64,000 nt of DNA from Fallopia convolvulus (Eukaryota > Streptophyta > Magnoliopsida > Caryophyllales > Polygonaceae). Numbering within the stretch: position 1 is the stretch's first letter; every line of letters starts with the position of its first letter. The stretch covers positions 15,196,576 to 15,260,575 of the forward strand of contig OZ024722.1 of NCBI GenBank assembly GCA_964016875.1, written 5' to 3'. Positions 1 to 11,810 of this stretch are shown piece by piece. A program made the position numbers and the translations under genes. The notes beneath the pieces were generated by a model, which saw nothing but the letters and a program-made list of their open reading frames with translations, did not search any database and had not been told where the DNA came from.

Positions 1-178
1 GTAGAAAAATCCCTTTCGAGGGGTTCGGATACATGGGTATCCTCTCCTCGAGGATTGGAGGGATGCTCGACACGGAGTCGGTGATATACTCCGCAAAAAA
101 GCTCGCTTGGTCGTTGGAATCAGACGACCTCGCAACAGACCCGGCCACCTCCTCATCGGAGATCGAAGACGAAGCCAT
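1..178 (-). CDS. Antisense ORF of a Tat-lineage retrotransposon, N-terminal part, cut by window edge
   Basis: The minus strand is open from an ATG at 178 to the left edge, giving 59 residues beginning MASSSISDEEVAGSVARSSD. It is acidic and serine-rich and reaches the edge without a stop. The second antisense gene in this window (start at 61715) also begins with an M-A-[ST]-S-S-S stretch and lies at the same place, between pol and the 3' LTR and opposite to the element. Members of the Tat lineage are known to carry extra antisense ORFs with a plant transposon domain (Pfam Transposase_28). That domain would lie beyond the edge here, so the assignment rests on position and the start peptide. The function of these proteins is not known. 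Confidence 0.5.
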   Translation of the reverse strand, partial: MASSSISDEEVAGSVARSSDSNDQASFFAEYITDSVSSIPPILEERIPMYPNPSKGIFL

Positions 179-1089
179 TTCAACCCCAGAGGACGTGCGA
201 AGTGGGGAGAAGCACGAATTAATAGAAACGTCGGAGTCGTTGGAAGAAGGGTCGCTAAAAACAAGCGAGGGAGACCTCGGGTTCTGAGAGTCACTGGTCT
301 CGACACTCCCTACGGTCTCAGAAAGCTCCTCGTAGAACCTCTCTTGAACTTTAAACACAAAGCCTGGTGGGGGACTCAAAGGAGTTCCTCTAGGCATGAA
401 AGAGCGACGTCCAGGCCACAAGGGGCGAACACTTGGAAAAGAAGGAAGTTTTGAGACATCGAGCAAAGCGACAAAAGAAAGAAAACGCGAGGTAATAAGA
501 GGGGAAAGGCACGTGGCACCCTAGGGCTACTCTGACGGATGGGACGTCTTAGGAAGAATATGAAGCGCCGAAAGGACGAAAACGAAGAACGAAAGACAGC
601 GGTTGGAAGGCCAAACGTCCCGTCAATCAAACGTCTTGACGTTTGGTCTCCCGAGAAATTCAAAATTCGAAAAGAAGAGCAGCGAAAGCACCCAACCGTC
701 GGCTGGCGCACCGAGAAGCGAGAGCACCACCAACGCCACCCTCACCACCACCGTTTCACCGCTGTGACACTAGCGCGAAACGCCGGGAAACAACCATCCC
801 CCCACTAGGGCACGAGGCGATAAAAAAGGTAAGAAACGAAATGCCGAAAAAAGAGCCAGGTGTGATGCCGAAACACCGGCACCGCCCTCACCCCCTCCAT
901 TTCGCTGTCGTAACGCCGGCGTGAAACACCGGAGGACGGCCGCCTCCCGCTAGAGCACGAAAACGGCAAAAGAAGCAGAAACGCCAAAAAACACGAAGAG
1001 AGAGTCGGGTACTTACTTGTTCAGAGATTTGCGTAGAGAGGTCGATGGCGTTCCTGGCAACCGTCGACTGCTTGCTAAAAGATCGGAAG

Positions 1090-1138
<49 letters not shown>

Positions 1139-1269
1139 GTGAGGAAGAAGATGAAGATGAAACGTTGAGGGGGCGTGGAAGAGACGCCTTTAAAGAAGGC
1201 AAACCTGAGCCTCCCCCCATTCCCGAAAAGCTTATTGGGCCTAATACATCTTTAGAGGCCCAATAATGA
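179..1269. other. Non-coding 3' region of the left Tat element
   Basis: This stretch links the antisense ORF to the LTR on its right. Short open frames exist on both strands, but none has recognisable domains and none keeps one frame. Its minus strand would be the promoter and leader of the antisense ORF. A long GA run lies at 1093-1135. G-rich strings near 1275-1285 could be the polypurine tract before the LTR, but the boundary is not certain. Confidence 0.45.
1093..1135. repeat. (GA)n microsatellite, about 21 units
   Basis: An uninterrupted GA dinucleotide run on the plus strand, inside the 3' region of the left Tat element. It makes low-complexity ORFs on both strands (R-E on plus, S-L on minus), which should not be taken as genes. 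Confidence 0.95.
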
Positions 1270-2205
1270 GACACGGGGGGACCGACCCAGAAGTCGCCAC
1301 ATGCATAATGAAAGAAAATATCCAAGTGTCAAACCTCGCACCCCGGGTCTGGCGAACCAGATGATATTCATGTATGACCTGCGGTCCTCGGGACGAGGTC
1401 CCCAGGCCATGGGGTTGTGATGGTGCTCAAAATAGTAAAATAGGAAGTGGGCCCAGGGTACAAGGAATAAACGGATCCGGCGGGACTCCCAAGGTGGATT
1501 ACGGGACCCATTACCATACCCATCTCTAAATTAAACAAATCTCGACCTCCGCGAGGTCCCGAGACCTCGGCAACGAGGTCTAAACCTCGTTGCTCAAAAG
1601 TTGACACCCCCGCCATGTCTAGTCCATTCAGCGATCACCGCTTCACCACCCAATAGACCACTGCCTCACGCTCGACCAATCAAAAGGCTTGATCTCGGGT
1701 GTCCCACATCGAACAAACACCGAAATCCATCCTCTCAAAACACTATAAATAGGGGAGAACCTCGTAGGGAGCAAGGGGTTGAAAAACATCTTGAACTCAA
1801 GAACTATCTTGCTCGTTGAAGATCGACGTGTTGAAACATCGTCAAAGACCTCGCTACGGACAAGTGAAGTCCACAAAAAGACTTCAAGTTGCACAAAGAG
1901 TCCTCGTCCACATCAGAGACCTCGCAGCAGCATCTCGCAGGCCACAATCACCCCGCTCTTACTCAAAATCCTCGACCTTGCCGCCAGAGGTCGTCAAACA
2001 GCCTGTGGGTGATAGAATCTCGTAGCAATTAGGAGATCTCGAACCTTGTTAGATCGAGATCTCGAATACTCTTAGAAGGTATGAAGTGTAATCTCGTTTG
2101 CTTGTAACCTTGTAACCTGTAACCTCGTCATAAAAAACAATAAATAAAGAGCAAGTGTTTGCACAATCGAATAAAAGTAATCTCGTTTCTTGTCTTCTAG
2201 CGCTG
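1270..2205 (+). mobile_element. 3' LTR of the left Tat element (edges approximate)
   Basis: The block has the architecture of a plant LTR: a GC-rich 5' part with repeated CCTCG/GAGGTC words, a TATA box at 1744-1751, a purine-rich transcribed leader, then an AT-rich polyadenylation-like tail (AATAAATAAAG near 2140). It ends about where Athila-like sequence starts (2205). It lies directly downstream of the antisense-ORF region, as a 3' LTR should. I could not fix exact TG and CA ends or a target duplication, so both edges may be off by tens of bases. Confidence 0.5.
1744..1751 (+). promoter_or_regulatory. TATA box of the Tat LTR
   Basis: The string CTATAAATAGGGG is a textbook plant TATA box in the middle of the LTR. 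It is followed by the expected transcribed leader. Confidence 0.65.
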
Positions 2206-2514
2206 GTTTATTTCAGGTTTCATCAACGGAGGAGTTTGAATTTTTCAGATTTACTGTTGAGGTCGGTACCGACCATGTGGGGGTCGTTACCAAACTAGAC
2301 TGGTTGTGCACCGATTGCTCATTGTTGCTCTTGTATACCGAGTATCTTCAATTGTTTTCTTCTCCTTTGTAGCAATTCTTCCACATCTTTTTGTATTTGA
2401 GTCACTTATAACAACATCTATCCCGACTATACTACTCTAACCTAAAAACAAGTCAAAAGAAAGCTAGAAAAAAGATCTAAGAAAGCAAAAAACTTAAAGC
2501 AAAAACAAAAAAAT

Positions 2515-2558
2515 GGGTTGCGTCCCGTAAGCGCTATGTTTAATGTCGTTAGCCCGAC
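2515..2558 (-). other. Conserved 44-bp non-coding block after gag-protease, copy 1
   Basis: Aligned by eye with 51226-51269 in copy 3, this block is the same length and matches at about 38 of 44 positions, while sequence on either side is much less alike. It lies 15 bases past the gag-protease stop in copy 1. Its role is unknown. Candidates are a splice-acceptor region or an RNA signal. Confidence 0.6.
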
Positions 2559-2573
2559 AAACTTACATTTTCC

Positions 2574-5462
2574 CTATGGTGGCTTCTCTCCGGCTTTGTA
2601 TGGATCATGAGAAACCCCATACTTAGTCGAAACAACATCAAATCCCCTTTTTAAGAGACGTGGTCCTCTATCATCAATAAGAACGCTCGGAATTCCAATA
2701 ATAGGGTAGTAAAGTCCGCCAACCAAGGGGGCTTCGACTCTCTCACAGCATGAATAGTAGGATGGGATGTAGAAAAAGGATATAAGAAAGGATCATGACA
2801 GATATCAATTAGATCAAAGCAAAAAGACTTACCTTTGTTACGCAAATAGGGGTTCGTTGACGAGGTAAAGGGGGTCGTTAACGGCCATGTTGGGTTTATC
2901 AGAGCTTCGGTAACGGGCTGGAGTTCGCCCCCAACATTGTGATCCTTCAAATAATGGTCGGTACCGACCCATGGGGGTCGGTAGGCTCATCGGTAAGTGT
3001 GACTTCCTTGAATTGTCTTGTTTCTGTACTGAGAGAAGGGTTGGTACCGACCCATGGTGGGTCATTAGGCCTTTCAGTACTACTTTTAGCGACCTCGTTT
3101 ATGGCAGGATTGAAGTAAAACTTGACCTTCTCTTCTCCAATATCGAATGTGAGGAGTCCCTTCCTAACATCAACACGTGCCCCAACGGTGGCTAAGAATG
3201 GTCTTCCAAGAATGATTGGCACCACAGGGTCTTTTGGCATCTCCATCACTATGAAGTCGTTTTGACAAAGAATTTGCCAACTTGAACAGGGACATCCTCT
3301 GCGACTCCAATGGCCTTGACGCATGATCCATTTGCCATGTAGAGATTCATATTGACAGGTTCCAGCGGTCCCATATTGGCCTTGGACCAAATAGAGAGTG
3401 GTAAGAGACTCGCACTGGCACCTAAATCACACAAAGCTTTAAACTGATAAGCTCCAATCCCAATAGTGATAGCGAACTTACCTGGATCGCCTAATTTTTC
3501 CGGGAGCTTTATGGACTGGACCTCGTTAGTTAGCTATGTGATGGACCTTTTCCTACTTAAGATTTCTTTTAAAAATTTAGTATAGGCAGGCATTTCATTA
3601 AGGGCCTCAACAAATGGTATAGAAATATTTAGCCCTTGAAGAATTTTAACAAAACGTCTAAACTTTCCTTCCGTGACATCATTAGTTTTCTTGGTCGGGA
3701 AAGGAAGAGTCTTTGACGGACTTGGAGTAGAAAGAGGCCCTGATCGAGGTTCTATCGAATCGACAAGAGGGTCGATTGGAGTACAAAGGGGGTCAATAAC
3801 GACGCCGTGACTGAGAGGGGAGTTTAGTTTAGAAGACTTACCTGGTATGGTGGGCTCGTTAATGACCCAGGGGTGGGTAACAAGATCGACTGGGACTTCG
3901 TCTTCATCACCGTGCTCTTTTTCCTTGGTCTCAGCACGTCCCGACAATGTCTTTCCGCTCCTTAGGTGTATGGCTGCAATTTGTCCTCTAGGGTTCTCTT
4001 CGGGACGGCCTGGGAGTTGACCTTGAGGTCTTGGAATTTGTGTAGCTAGGTTGCCAAGTTGGGAGTTAACGCTCTTTCTCCATGTGTCGAACTCTCCAAA
4101 TTGAGCATGTACACCTTTCATCTGATTATTTAGGTCAGCCTAGACTCCATTAATTTCGTTTTTCACCCCATTGATTCCATCACAGAGTCCATTTACCCCG
4201 GATGGCGTCTCTTGATAGCCCGAAGGCCTATAAGGTGGAACCTTTTGTTCTTTCTGAGGAGGTTGGCTCCCTTGGCCATGTGCATAATTTCCCCAGGTGG
4301 GTTGATTGTTATTCCTCCCTGCATAAGAATTATATACTTGGTTCCTATAGGGACCTCTCATGTAGTTAGCTTCTTCATATACCTCAACAGCACGGACCTG
4401 TTGCAAGTTAGTGCAGGCAAAAGTAGCATGGGCTTGAGACCCACATTCTAGACAAGACAGAGATGATTTAAGATAACTTACCTGCATTTTCAGGCGGTTG
4501 ATCTCGTCTTGCAAGAACTGGTGTTTCACTTCGGGGTCTACCTCATCCTTGTTTGGATTATAGAACTTTTGTTGGGGCTGTTGGGATTGCTGTGTGCCAT
4601 ACAGAGCATCATAATTTGTGAGTTTGTCAAGTAATGCCCATGCATCCTCGGGATCCATCTCAATAAAACCGCAATCGGTATGCATATTGATGCGGTCCTT
4701 TGTGGCAACATTGATCCCTTGGAAGAAGATCTCTTGGAGCACATATTGTGGTTGCCCATGAATAGGGCATTGTCTAAGCATCTCCTTGAATCTCTCCCAT
4801 GTTTCCACAGAGGTCTCATTAGGCAGTTGGTGGTAGGAGGTGATGCGTTTCCTTAACTCTATAGTTTTGGCCAGAGGAAAGAACTTTGTCATGAACAAGT
4901 CATGTAGAGTTTCCCACTTCTTTATTGACTTGGGAGGTAGGCTCTCTAACCAGCTCATGGCCTTTCTTGTAAGGGACCACTTGAAAGCTTTCAATTGAAC
5001 ATATTCTAAAAAGTCACCATCAACAGCAATAGTGTCACATAAATCAGTAAAATTCCTAATATGCTCCATTGGGCACTCAGTGGGTTTCCCTTCAAACTGA
5101 GCCCTCTTAATGAAGGATATAAATTGAGATTTGATCTCAAAGGCTTTCTCTATCTCTAGAAGCACGATTGCAGACTTTGACACCCTCAGTTTTGGGTGCA
5201 TATACTGCTTGGTGTTCCTTGGGAAAGCATCCAACTGCTCTTGTAGACGAGCAGCGTTTTCTCGTTCACGTTCAATTTCAACAGCTGCATTATCTCTTTC
5301 AGCTTGCAATGCTTCCATCTGCCTTCGGAGGGTAGCCATCTGTTGAGCCATTTCTTCAGTGGTTGCCATTGTTTTATTTTCTCTTAATCTGCGGTGGAAG
5401 GATCGCTCGGGTTCAGAGTCAACTATTGGGTTAGAGACAACTCGGCGTCTTCCAACTGGCAT
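2574..5462 (-). pseudogene. Athila-like gag-protease polyprotein, copy 1, disrupted
   Basis: The gag part (5462-4140, 440 aa) is open. It has a coiled N terminus (residues 35-80), the retrotransposon gag domain (about 85-290, with the ETWERFKEMLRQCP motif) and a CCHC zinc knuckle CLECGSQAHATFAC at residues 337-350. An in-frame TAG at 4140 interrupts it, and the same frame resumes at once. A second TAG at 3534 precedes the protease, whose active-site region reads CDLGASASLLPLSIW, with the D-L-G-A-S form typical of Athila. A frameshift near 3260 follows, then ILGRPFLAT and VDVRKGLLTFDIGEE. The C-terminal tail is shared with copy 3 and ends in PP-stop at 2574. Gag packages the RNA and the protease matures it. 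No polymerase follows. Confidence 0.8.
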
Positions 5463-5788
5463 ACATTGTAAGCAAAGACAAAAACAAAAACGGAATTAAA
5501 AGCAAGACGGGTTCTCAGAGAGAGTCGGTACCGAGGCCCAAAGGGTCGGTAACGAGCCTGCAATGATCCCGCAAACAAAAACTGAAAAGGAAAAATCGAG
5601 TTCTGTCGACAAGGTCGGTACCGACCTAGGTAGGGCCGTTACCGACTCAACAGTGATCCTAAAAATGAACAGAAAAAGAAAAGAAAATTGGGTTCCCCGA
5701 AAGGGTCGTTACTGACCCTAGGGGGTCGTTACCGACTCGACAATATCCCGAAAAACGCTAAAAGAACAAAACTTGGCACTATCGAAAT

Positions 5789-5807
5789 CTCCTCAGCAAT
5801 GACGCCA
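5789..5807 (-). other. Decayed primer-binding site, copy 1
   Basis: On the minus strand this reads TGGCGTCATTGCTGAGGAG. It resembles the TGGCGCCGTTGCCGGGGA primer-binding site usual in Athila-type elements. It lies upstream of the gag start, where it should be. The changes are mostly C to T or G to A. Confidence 0.55.
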
Positions 5808-5812
5808 AAACT

Positions 5813-7429
5813 AAAGAAAAAGACTCAAACACATAAAAACATTCCCTAAAAACACAACTAAAAAGATGGATATCAGTTTGCAATACATTTTTACTACAAA
5901 ATTAAGTTCATGTCGTTTGTCCTTATGTCAGTCTTGTAAACGTTTGTCCTTATGTTTTGTTGATTAAAGACGTCAATAGTCTAGGGTTTATTACCTCGGC
6001 CATTTGTCAGGCATGTAAACGTTTGTCCTTATGTAAATGCATGAATTGCTCGAATGAAAAGGATATTTGCCTACAATACGTTTGAGTGCGCTTTTAAAAC
6101 TAAGCTCATGCGTATTAAAGGAACCATAGGTTTGAAGAGAATAACACATGCAATAACCATTGATTTACAAAAGAAACACTACCTTCTAACCTTCACAAAG
6201 CAAGCAAGATTCACAAAATACTTCTAGATAGATCGTCTTAAATAGAGAAATATTGAAAAAATTGAACACATAGATAACATGCTAGTAACTAGTAGAAAGA
6301 TGATTGTGAACTCTTATATGAATGGACAATAGGCTTCCTCTCGGGAGTGCGCTTGAGGTGTATTGCCTTCCAACTGTGCGGTATAACATCTCCATTCTTA
6401 GACTCGAGTTGGTAAGTGATAAGTGATCACCTCGGATTACTCTTCATTGATCTCGTTTAACCCACACAAGTCCCGATCTTTCCTAGTAATCTCATTTTCA
6501 AACCTGAAATTGCTTAATCAAATTAAAACCTTGTGAGACATGTAATAATAACAACGAAACTGATTTGAGAAGATTGAAACAATCAACTTTGATGGTTCAA
6601 TTGGATTGGCTCTGACACTAAATCCAATTAATTAACTAGATTTGATCTTTAACAATCAAACTAGAACAATCACAATTGACTAGATCAATAAACCAAATTG
6701 AATGAGCACAAAAGTGATCGAGAGATCGAGAAATCGGTTGATTGATGAGAATGATCGAATTGCAAGCATAAACACACATGTAATTTTGTGGCCCAAAGAC
6801 TAGATAAAACCTTTCTAGGGTTTATCTAATCTCAAGCTGATTTTATTGAATGATGAATGTAAAGTATTTAAAGGAATTACAAAGTGTCTCCTTGGAGAGC
6901 AAGGCACATAGCCAGCCAGCCCTAGAAGGGTATTAAGGGCTTTTTGCTTGCTTTCCAAGATAATATAAAATATCTAGTCTCTAACTAACTAGATCTCCTT
7001 AAATTAAATAAATCAAATACAGATTTATCTGACTTATTTAATTAAGGAAACTCCTAACAAACTATAACAAACTAAAATATAACAAGAGAGATTATCAACC
7101 AACTAACATTAACCTAGTGGTCGAAATTCCCCTATGAAAAATTGAATAAAATTGTTCTATAAATAAAAATAACAATAAAGATATTTTCCTCCTTTAGATT
7201 GGTCAAGTCAAAGAGTTGACTTTGACTCATGTAACAACTTATCTTACCCGGTCACTTACTAAATTCAGCCCTAAAGTAAGACAAGTTATTTCATGTTTCT
7301 AAAATAGGAAATAGTGGAAGCCAAGGCCCAACCCAACATGGTTGGTGCCCCATCTATGTGAAACTCGGCCTATTGACTTGATCCTCTTCCTTGGTGATCC
7401 TGGACGTCATTGATGAATATTTGTAAGAG
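5813..7429. other. Unassigned AT-rich repeat DNA, probably the 5' LTR of copy 1 and remnants
   Basis: No coding signal is seen. Since a primer-binding site adjoins it on the left, at least the first kilobase is probably the 5' LTR of Athila-like copy 1. It does not resemble the 1475-bp LTRs of copies 2 and 3, and I see no clean TG/CA ends. A phrase like GTAAACGTTTGTCCTTATGT occurs near 5938 and again near 6017, with a related one near 5918. The part around 7200-7400 may be the 3' region of the Tat integrase fragment to its right. Confidence 0.35.
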
Positions 7430-8340
7430 AAAATATTGAGTCCATGAAAACCTCTTTGAACTTTAACGCTCGAGACCTTGGGAAAGGTCTTGGTCTTGGC
7501 CTCCTAGACACCTTCTTTTCAACCTTATTCTTCATGGTCCTTTGATCGCTATCAGTAAGCACCTTTCCCAATGACTTTCGTGATCTTGTATGGCCCTTCC
7601 CACCAGCTAACTTGTCTGATCCTGGATCAACAATGTTTTATAACACCTTTCGCAACACCCAATCACCAATCTTGAAAGACCAAATTCTGACATTATGGTT
7701 GTAAGTTCGAGTGACTTGTTGCTGGTGTGCAGATAGGCGAATTCAAGCTCTTTTACGGAGCTCGTCGGAGGTATCGAGATCATCTATCAATTCAAGATGA
7801 TTTTTGTCTTCTATTTGGAGACTTGATCGAATTGCGGAGATGAGAATTTCAATGAGAATCACCGCTTCGCATCCATGGGTTAAAGAAAAAGGTGACTAGT
7901 CGGTCACTACCTTGGGCGTTGTCCGGTCGGTCCACAAAACATAAGGAAGTTCATCGGCCTAGTTTCCTTTGGCTTTGACAAGCCGCTTCTTGAGGTTGCT
8001 CATGATCACCTTATTACTGGCCTCTGCCTGACCATTGGACTAGTGATATCGAGGCGTGGAAGTAACAAGATTGATGTTCCAATGCTTATAGAAGTCTCTG
8101 GTCTTTCGACTTATGAACTGAGAACCATTATCACACACGGTCTCCGAGGGCACTCCAAACCGACAAAGGATGTTTCTGGGTATGAAGGAATTACATTTTT
8201 ATCTTTGACTTCCCGATATGCTTCCGCTTCAATCCACTTGGAGATGTAATCCGTCATAGCTAGGAAGAAGAAGACTCTTTGTCCAGATGATGGTGGTAGT
8301 TTCCATACGATGTCCATTCCCCAACGCATGAATGACCATG
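7430..8340 (-). pseudogene. Tat-lineage integrase fragment, heavily decayed
   Basis: The minus strand at 8329-8111 reads MRWGMDIVWKLPPSSGQRV and then TDYISKWIEAEAYREVKD, which matches the integrase core of the complete Tat element (near 58510-58640) almost word for word. Further along, near 7700-7560, come GDWVLRKV and a remnant of the WEGPY motif that ends Ty3/gypsy integrases. Frameshifts and stops separate the blocks. The catalytic core is incomplete, so it cannot work. No LTR of its own is recognisable beside it. Confidence 0.7.
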
Positions 8341-8787
8341 GTGTTAAGGAGGGATGGAGGGGTTCCTTGCGTCTTATATATACAGATTGATTGACTCAAT
8401 TATTCTATACAAGTCTTTCCGCTTTGCATTATTTATACATCTAGTATTATAAATTATTGCAATATTAAATTGAGTTAGTGTTTTGTTGGTGTTTCTAAGA
8501 GAATATCAACTATTTACTTTGTCTTTATCGCCAATCTCAGTGATAAATTTATTTTTCCAATTTAATATATAGTTTTGTTCACATATTCTCCTTGTGAATC
8601 ACATGAAATGAAGTTGAATCCATCTATCTTATGTGTCAATCATTTAACTATGCCACATAAAAAAAATTAATATAACTAATTACTTTTATGTCCTTCTCAT
8701 TAGTTGATCATTATATAATTAGACTTACTTTATTCACAATTATTTCATATATAAATTTGTCTTAATCATGTCTAATATAATATCTTT
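8341..8787. other. AT-rich spacer with a Helitron-like end
   Basis: The first 46 bases contain TTCCTTGCGTCTTATATAT, nearly identical to the 5' terminus of the Helitron at 23850-24851. This suggests a Helitron end at about 8386 (minus strand), but I found no matching 3' end. The rest is AT-rich. A roughly 55-base stretch just left of the MITE (about 8730-8787) recurs near 13898-13955 on its right. Confidence 0.35.
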
Positions 8788-9641
8788 TTAGGCCTAGTTT
8801 GTTTCTGTACCGGGTATTGGGTTGGAATAGGAATCAGGTTTATTCATTCCCATGTGTGGTGTTTGGTTATAACATAGGAATGAAATTAGGGTTGCACTCA
8901 CATCTGTCAAATCTTCACCATTTGACGCCTTTCGTCTCCAGCTACCTTCTCCTACCTCCTCCACTTCTCCTCCGCCTTTTTAGTTCCAATTCAATCCTTA
9001 CTTCAAGCTTAATAGTGAACTTGTAAAAAACTCCAATTCGAACAAACACTTTGAAATTTTGAAAGCATACAAATAATCAATGAAAAATTGGGGATTAAGA
9101 CCGAAGAAATTATTAAGGTGAAGAACGAGGTTAGAGGAGATGGGAGCAATGGCAACAAGAGTTGCAGTGAAGGGTGATGAACAGACGAAGAAGATGACGA
9201 TGAAGGTGCCAATTAGGAACGAGCCAAATCCATGTGAGCACACATGTATGAAATTGGAGGTTTAGGTGTAATATCCGCTAAATTCTAATAGAATAAAATG
9301 GGTACTTATCCCAATATTTTTTTTCTCTAAAGTAGAGAATTTAATAATCTTTATAATCTCATGTTATATTATAAAAGATTATAAAGGTTTACTACAATGA
9401 AAATTAAGAATTTAATTAAAAAATTTAAACAGGTCGGGTATTCATTTAAATAATCCTTTTCTCTTTAAAAAGAGAGTTTAAATAATTTAAATAAATAAAA
9501 AAATCAAGAATATGTTATCAAGGATTATTAAGGTATAAAGGTTATTCAAATAAAAATAAGACTTTATTAATTTTCGAATTTATTCAATAATGAAGTGTAA
9601 CAAGCTAAAAAGAGTACACGGGAAAATTAAATAAAAAGGAG

Positions 9642-9716
9642 GCAAGAGTCGGGAGTCAAACCCGAGATCTCTTGCGTCTCCCCCTCATACACACACTCCA
9701 AACCGCTAGGCCATTG
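9642..9716 (-). other. tRNA-like stretch with pol III A- and B-box matches
   Basis: On the minus strand TGGCCTAGCGG (within 9701-9713) fits an A box and GGGTTTGACTCCCG (9650-9663) fits a B box, at tRNA-like spacing of about 50 bases. I could not fold a convincing acceptor stem, so this is a tRNA relic or chance similarity inside the LTR, not a tRNA gene. Confidence 0.35.
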
Positions 9717-9985
9717 CAACTTAACTACTAATAACCCCACTCTTTTAATTATAAACTCTACCAATTTTTCTTCTTCTTCAAAAGTCTGCCTAATTGAATT
9801 GACGTTAAATCAGTCCTTCCATCAATGGCCTCCCAATCCTCCTAGTTGCTTCAAAGACCATCTAAGACTTGCACCATCTCTTTGTCATCATCAAACTAAC
9901 ACAACACTCCCCAATCCTCATCAATCAACCATTCTCCATTGGTTGATTGCCATTACCATGGATCACCAATTTTGCATTGCTTGCC

Positions 9986-9993
9986 TATTTAAA
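9986..9993 (+). promoter_or_regulatory. TATA box of the solo LTR
   Basis: The string CCTATTTAAAAG is followed about 30 bases later by a CT-rich, start-site-like stretch (ACACACAAAGCTCTC). Confidence 0.5.
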
Positions 9994-11347
9994 AGCTGAT
10001 TTCTCCCATCAAAATTCACACACAAAGCTCTCTTTTCTCTTCTAGCAACTTTGCTATTCAAATCCTCCAAAAATTCAGCCTAGAAGTCTAGATTAAATTG
10101 TTCTCCAGATCTGATTTTTTGTTAAAAATCCACATAAACCCTAGTGTCTCGCCCTTGGCTGCCCACCACTGTCGACCACCAACCAGGGCACTACCCCAGC
10201 CGCGCGCGCCGCCACCCTTGCCGCCGGAGCCGCCTAGACGCCGGTGGTGCCTCGCCTAAAGTCCGTCGTTCACGTCCTGGACTCTCTCTGGTTCATTCAC
10301 GTGAAAAAGAAGGAGCAATGAGGAAGAATGGAGGTGATTTGGGCCTTTTTATTATTTTGGGCAGAAATTAAAAGGATTAATAAGGCCCATTTGCATTTTA
10401 TTAAGCCCATCAAAATTTTAATAAGGGAAAAAGGGAAAGAAGGAGCCCAAAATCGCCCCATCTTGATTCGCGTGTTCAATTTCCGTCTCGTTAACGCTCG
10501 ATATAATTTCCCAACTTATATTTTACATATAAATATTTATATAATATTTTTTCACATTTATATGATATTTATTTAATTAAAATGAATAAAACTAGCTTGC
10601 ATGTTAGTTTATAAAATAATATCCCTAGACCATGAAAATCCTTTTCAACTAAAATAATGGTATTTTCTTCATTAAATCATTTACATGGAAAGTGTAATAT
10701 AAATCATATGTATATTCTATTGGAAGTTATTATAAATATAAAAAGATCTAAGTTGTTAGGGAAGATAAACCAATTTTATTAATTCCCTTGTACACAAAAA
10801 TAATTAATATTATGCATGTTTATTTTTATAAAATAAAATCTCAATAGACATAGAAATCTTTATAAATAAAATAATGGGTTAATATCACTAATTTTATATA
10901 TTTGGAAAGAATATTATAATAGTATGTGTACATTGCTTAAAATTATAATATAAATAAAGATTTAGACCTAAGTTGTTAGAAAAGATATACTAGCAATATT
11001 ATAATATTGTACAAATAAAATATTTACAAATCATATGGCATGGAAAACCCTTTTAATAAGATAAGGAATTTCTCTTGATAATGTTATATAGAAAGTATGA
11101 TATAATTACTTTTAACATAATATTGGAAACTTACTATGTACGGAAAGGGCTAGAATAAATATAGTAATATCTTAATATCTTTTATACCATAAGAAGGAGT
11201 TGCATGTCTTTAAAAAGAGTTTATGATAAGATGAAAATAATATAATAATAAAATAATATACACTAGTCATAAAAAGATATAATATGATAATGGCAATATA
11301 GACTTTCTATATCATAAGAATGTTTTTATAATCATTTGGAAATATAA

Positions 11348-11810
11348 GGCTCCGTTCGGCAACGTTTATTTGGATACTTATAAGTACGCAGTTACTTATA
11401 TGGAAAAAATAAGTTTCATTTTATGTGTTCGGCAAAATTTGCTTATTTGAAATAAGTTACTTATATCCGATACTTATCTGCTGAAAAAATAATCAGCGCT
11501 CCCCAACCTTATGTCAAATAAGCTAACTTTTCTACCAAAATATAAGTAAGCGGGACCCACGTGATTTCCCAATTAAATTAACTTTTTTATTTTTTTAACC
11601 TTTATTAAGCCATTTTTGGTAATTCTACACCTCTTGCTTAAAATATCAGCAATTCAGTTTACCGAACACATTCCGGATTATTTGGAAAATAAACAACTCA
11701 TATCAGTATCCCATATTAGCATCCACGATCAACATCAACAACCATAAGTATCAGCATCAACATCAACATTAGCATCAACACCGATAAGTACTTATTTACC
11801 GAACGGAGCC
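11348..11810. mobile_element. Tourist-like MITE, 463 bp, inside the solo LTR
   Basis: Perfect 12-bp terminal inverted repeats, GGCTCCGTTCGG and CCGAACGGAGCC, are flanked by TAA on each side (11345-11347 and 11811-11813). Subterminal sequence is also partly complementary (ATAAGTAC.. words at both ends). It is non-coding. Confidence 0.85.

Larger units (their letters stand above)
2205..5812 (-). mobile_element. Athila-like Ty3/gypsy fragment, copy 1 (gag-protease, no pol)
   Basis: A minus-strand element fragment running from a decayed primer-binding site at its 5' side (near 5800) through leader, gag and protease to a conserved non-coding block at 2515-2558. It ends near 2205 against the Tat LTR. 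No reverse transcriptase, RNase H or integrase is present. The leader at 5500-5760 carries three pairs of GTCGGTACCGAC/GTCGTTACCGAC palindromes. It is related to copies 2 and 3 but clearly divergent from them, with mostly GGTACC rather than GTTAAC palindrome cores. Confidence 0.75.

Noticed and set aside
1045..1266. ORF with R-E dipeptide run on the plus strand (and S-L run on the minus strand)
   Set aside because: Produced by the GA microsatellite; no domain on either side.
8343..8386. Complete Helitron ending at 8386
   Set aside because: The 5'-like terminus is good, but no hairpin plus CTRR end was found to its left, so only a fragment can be claimed.
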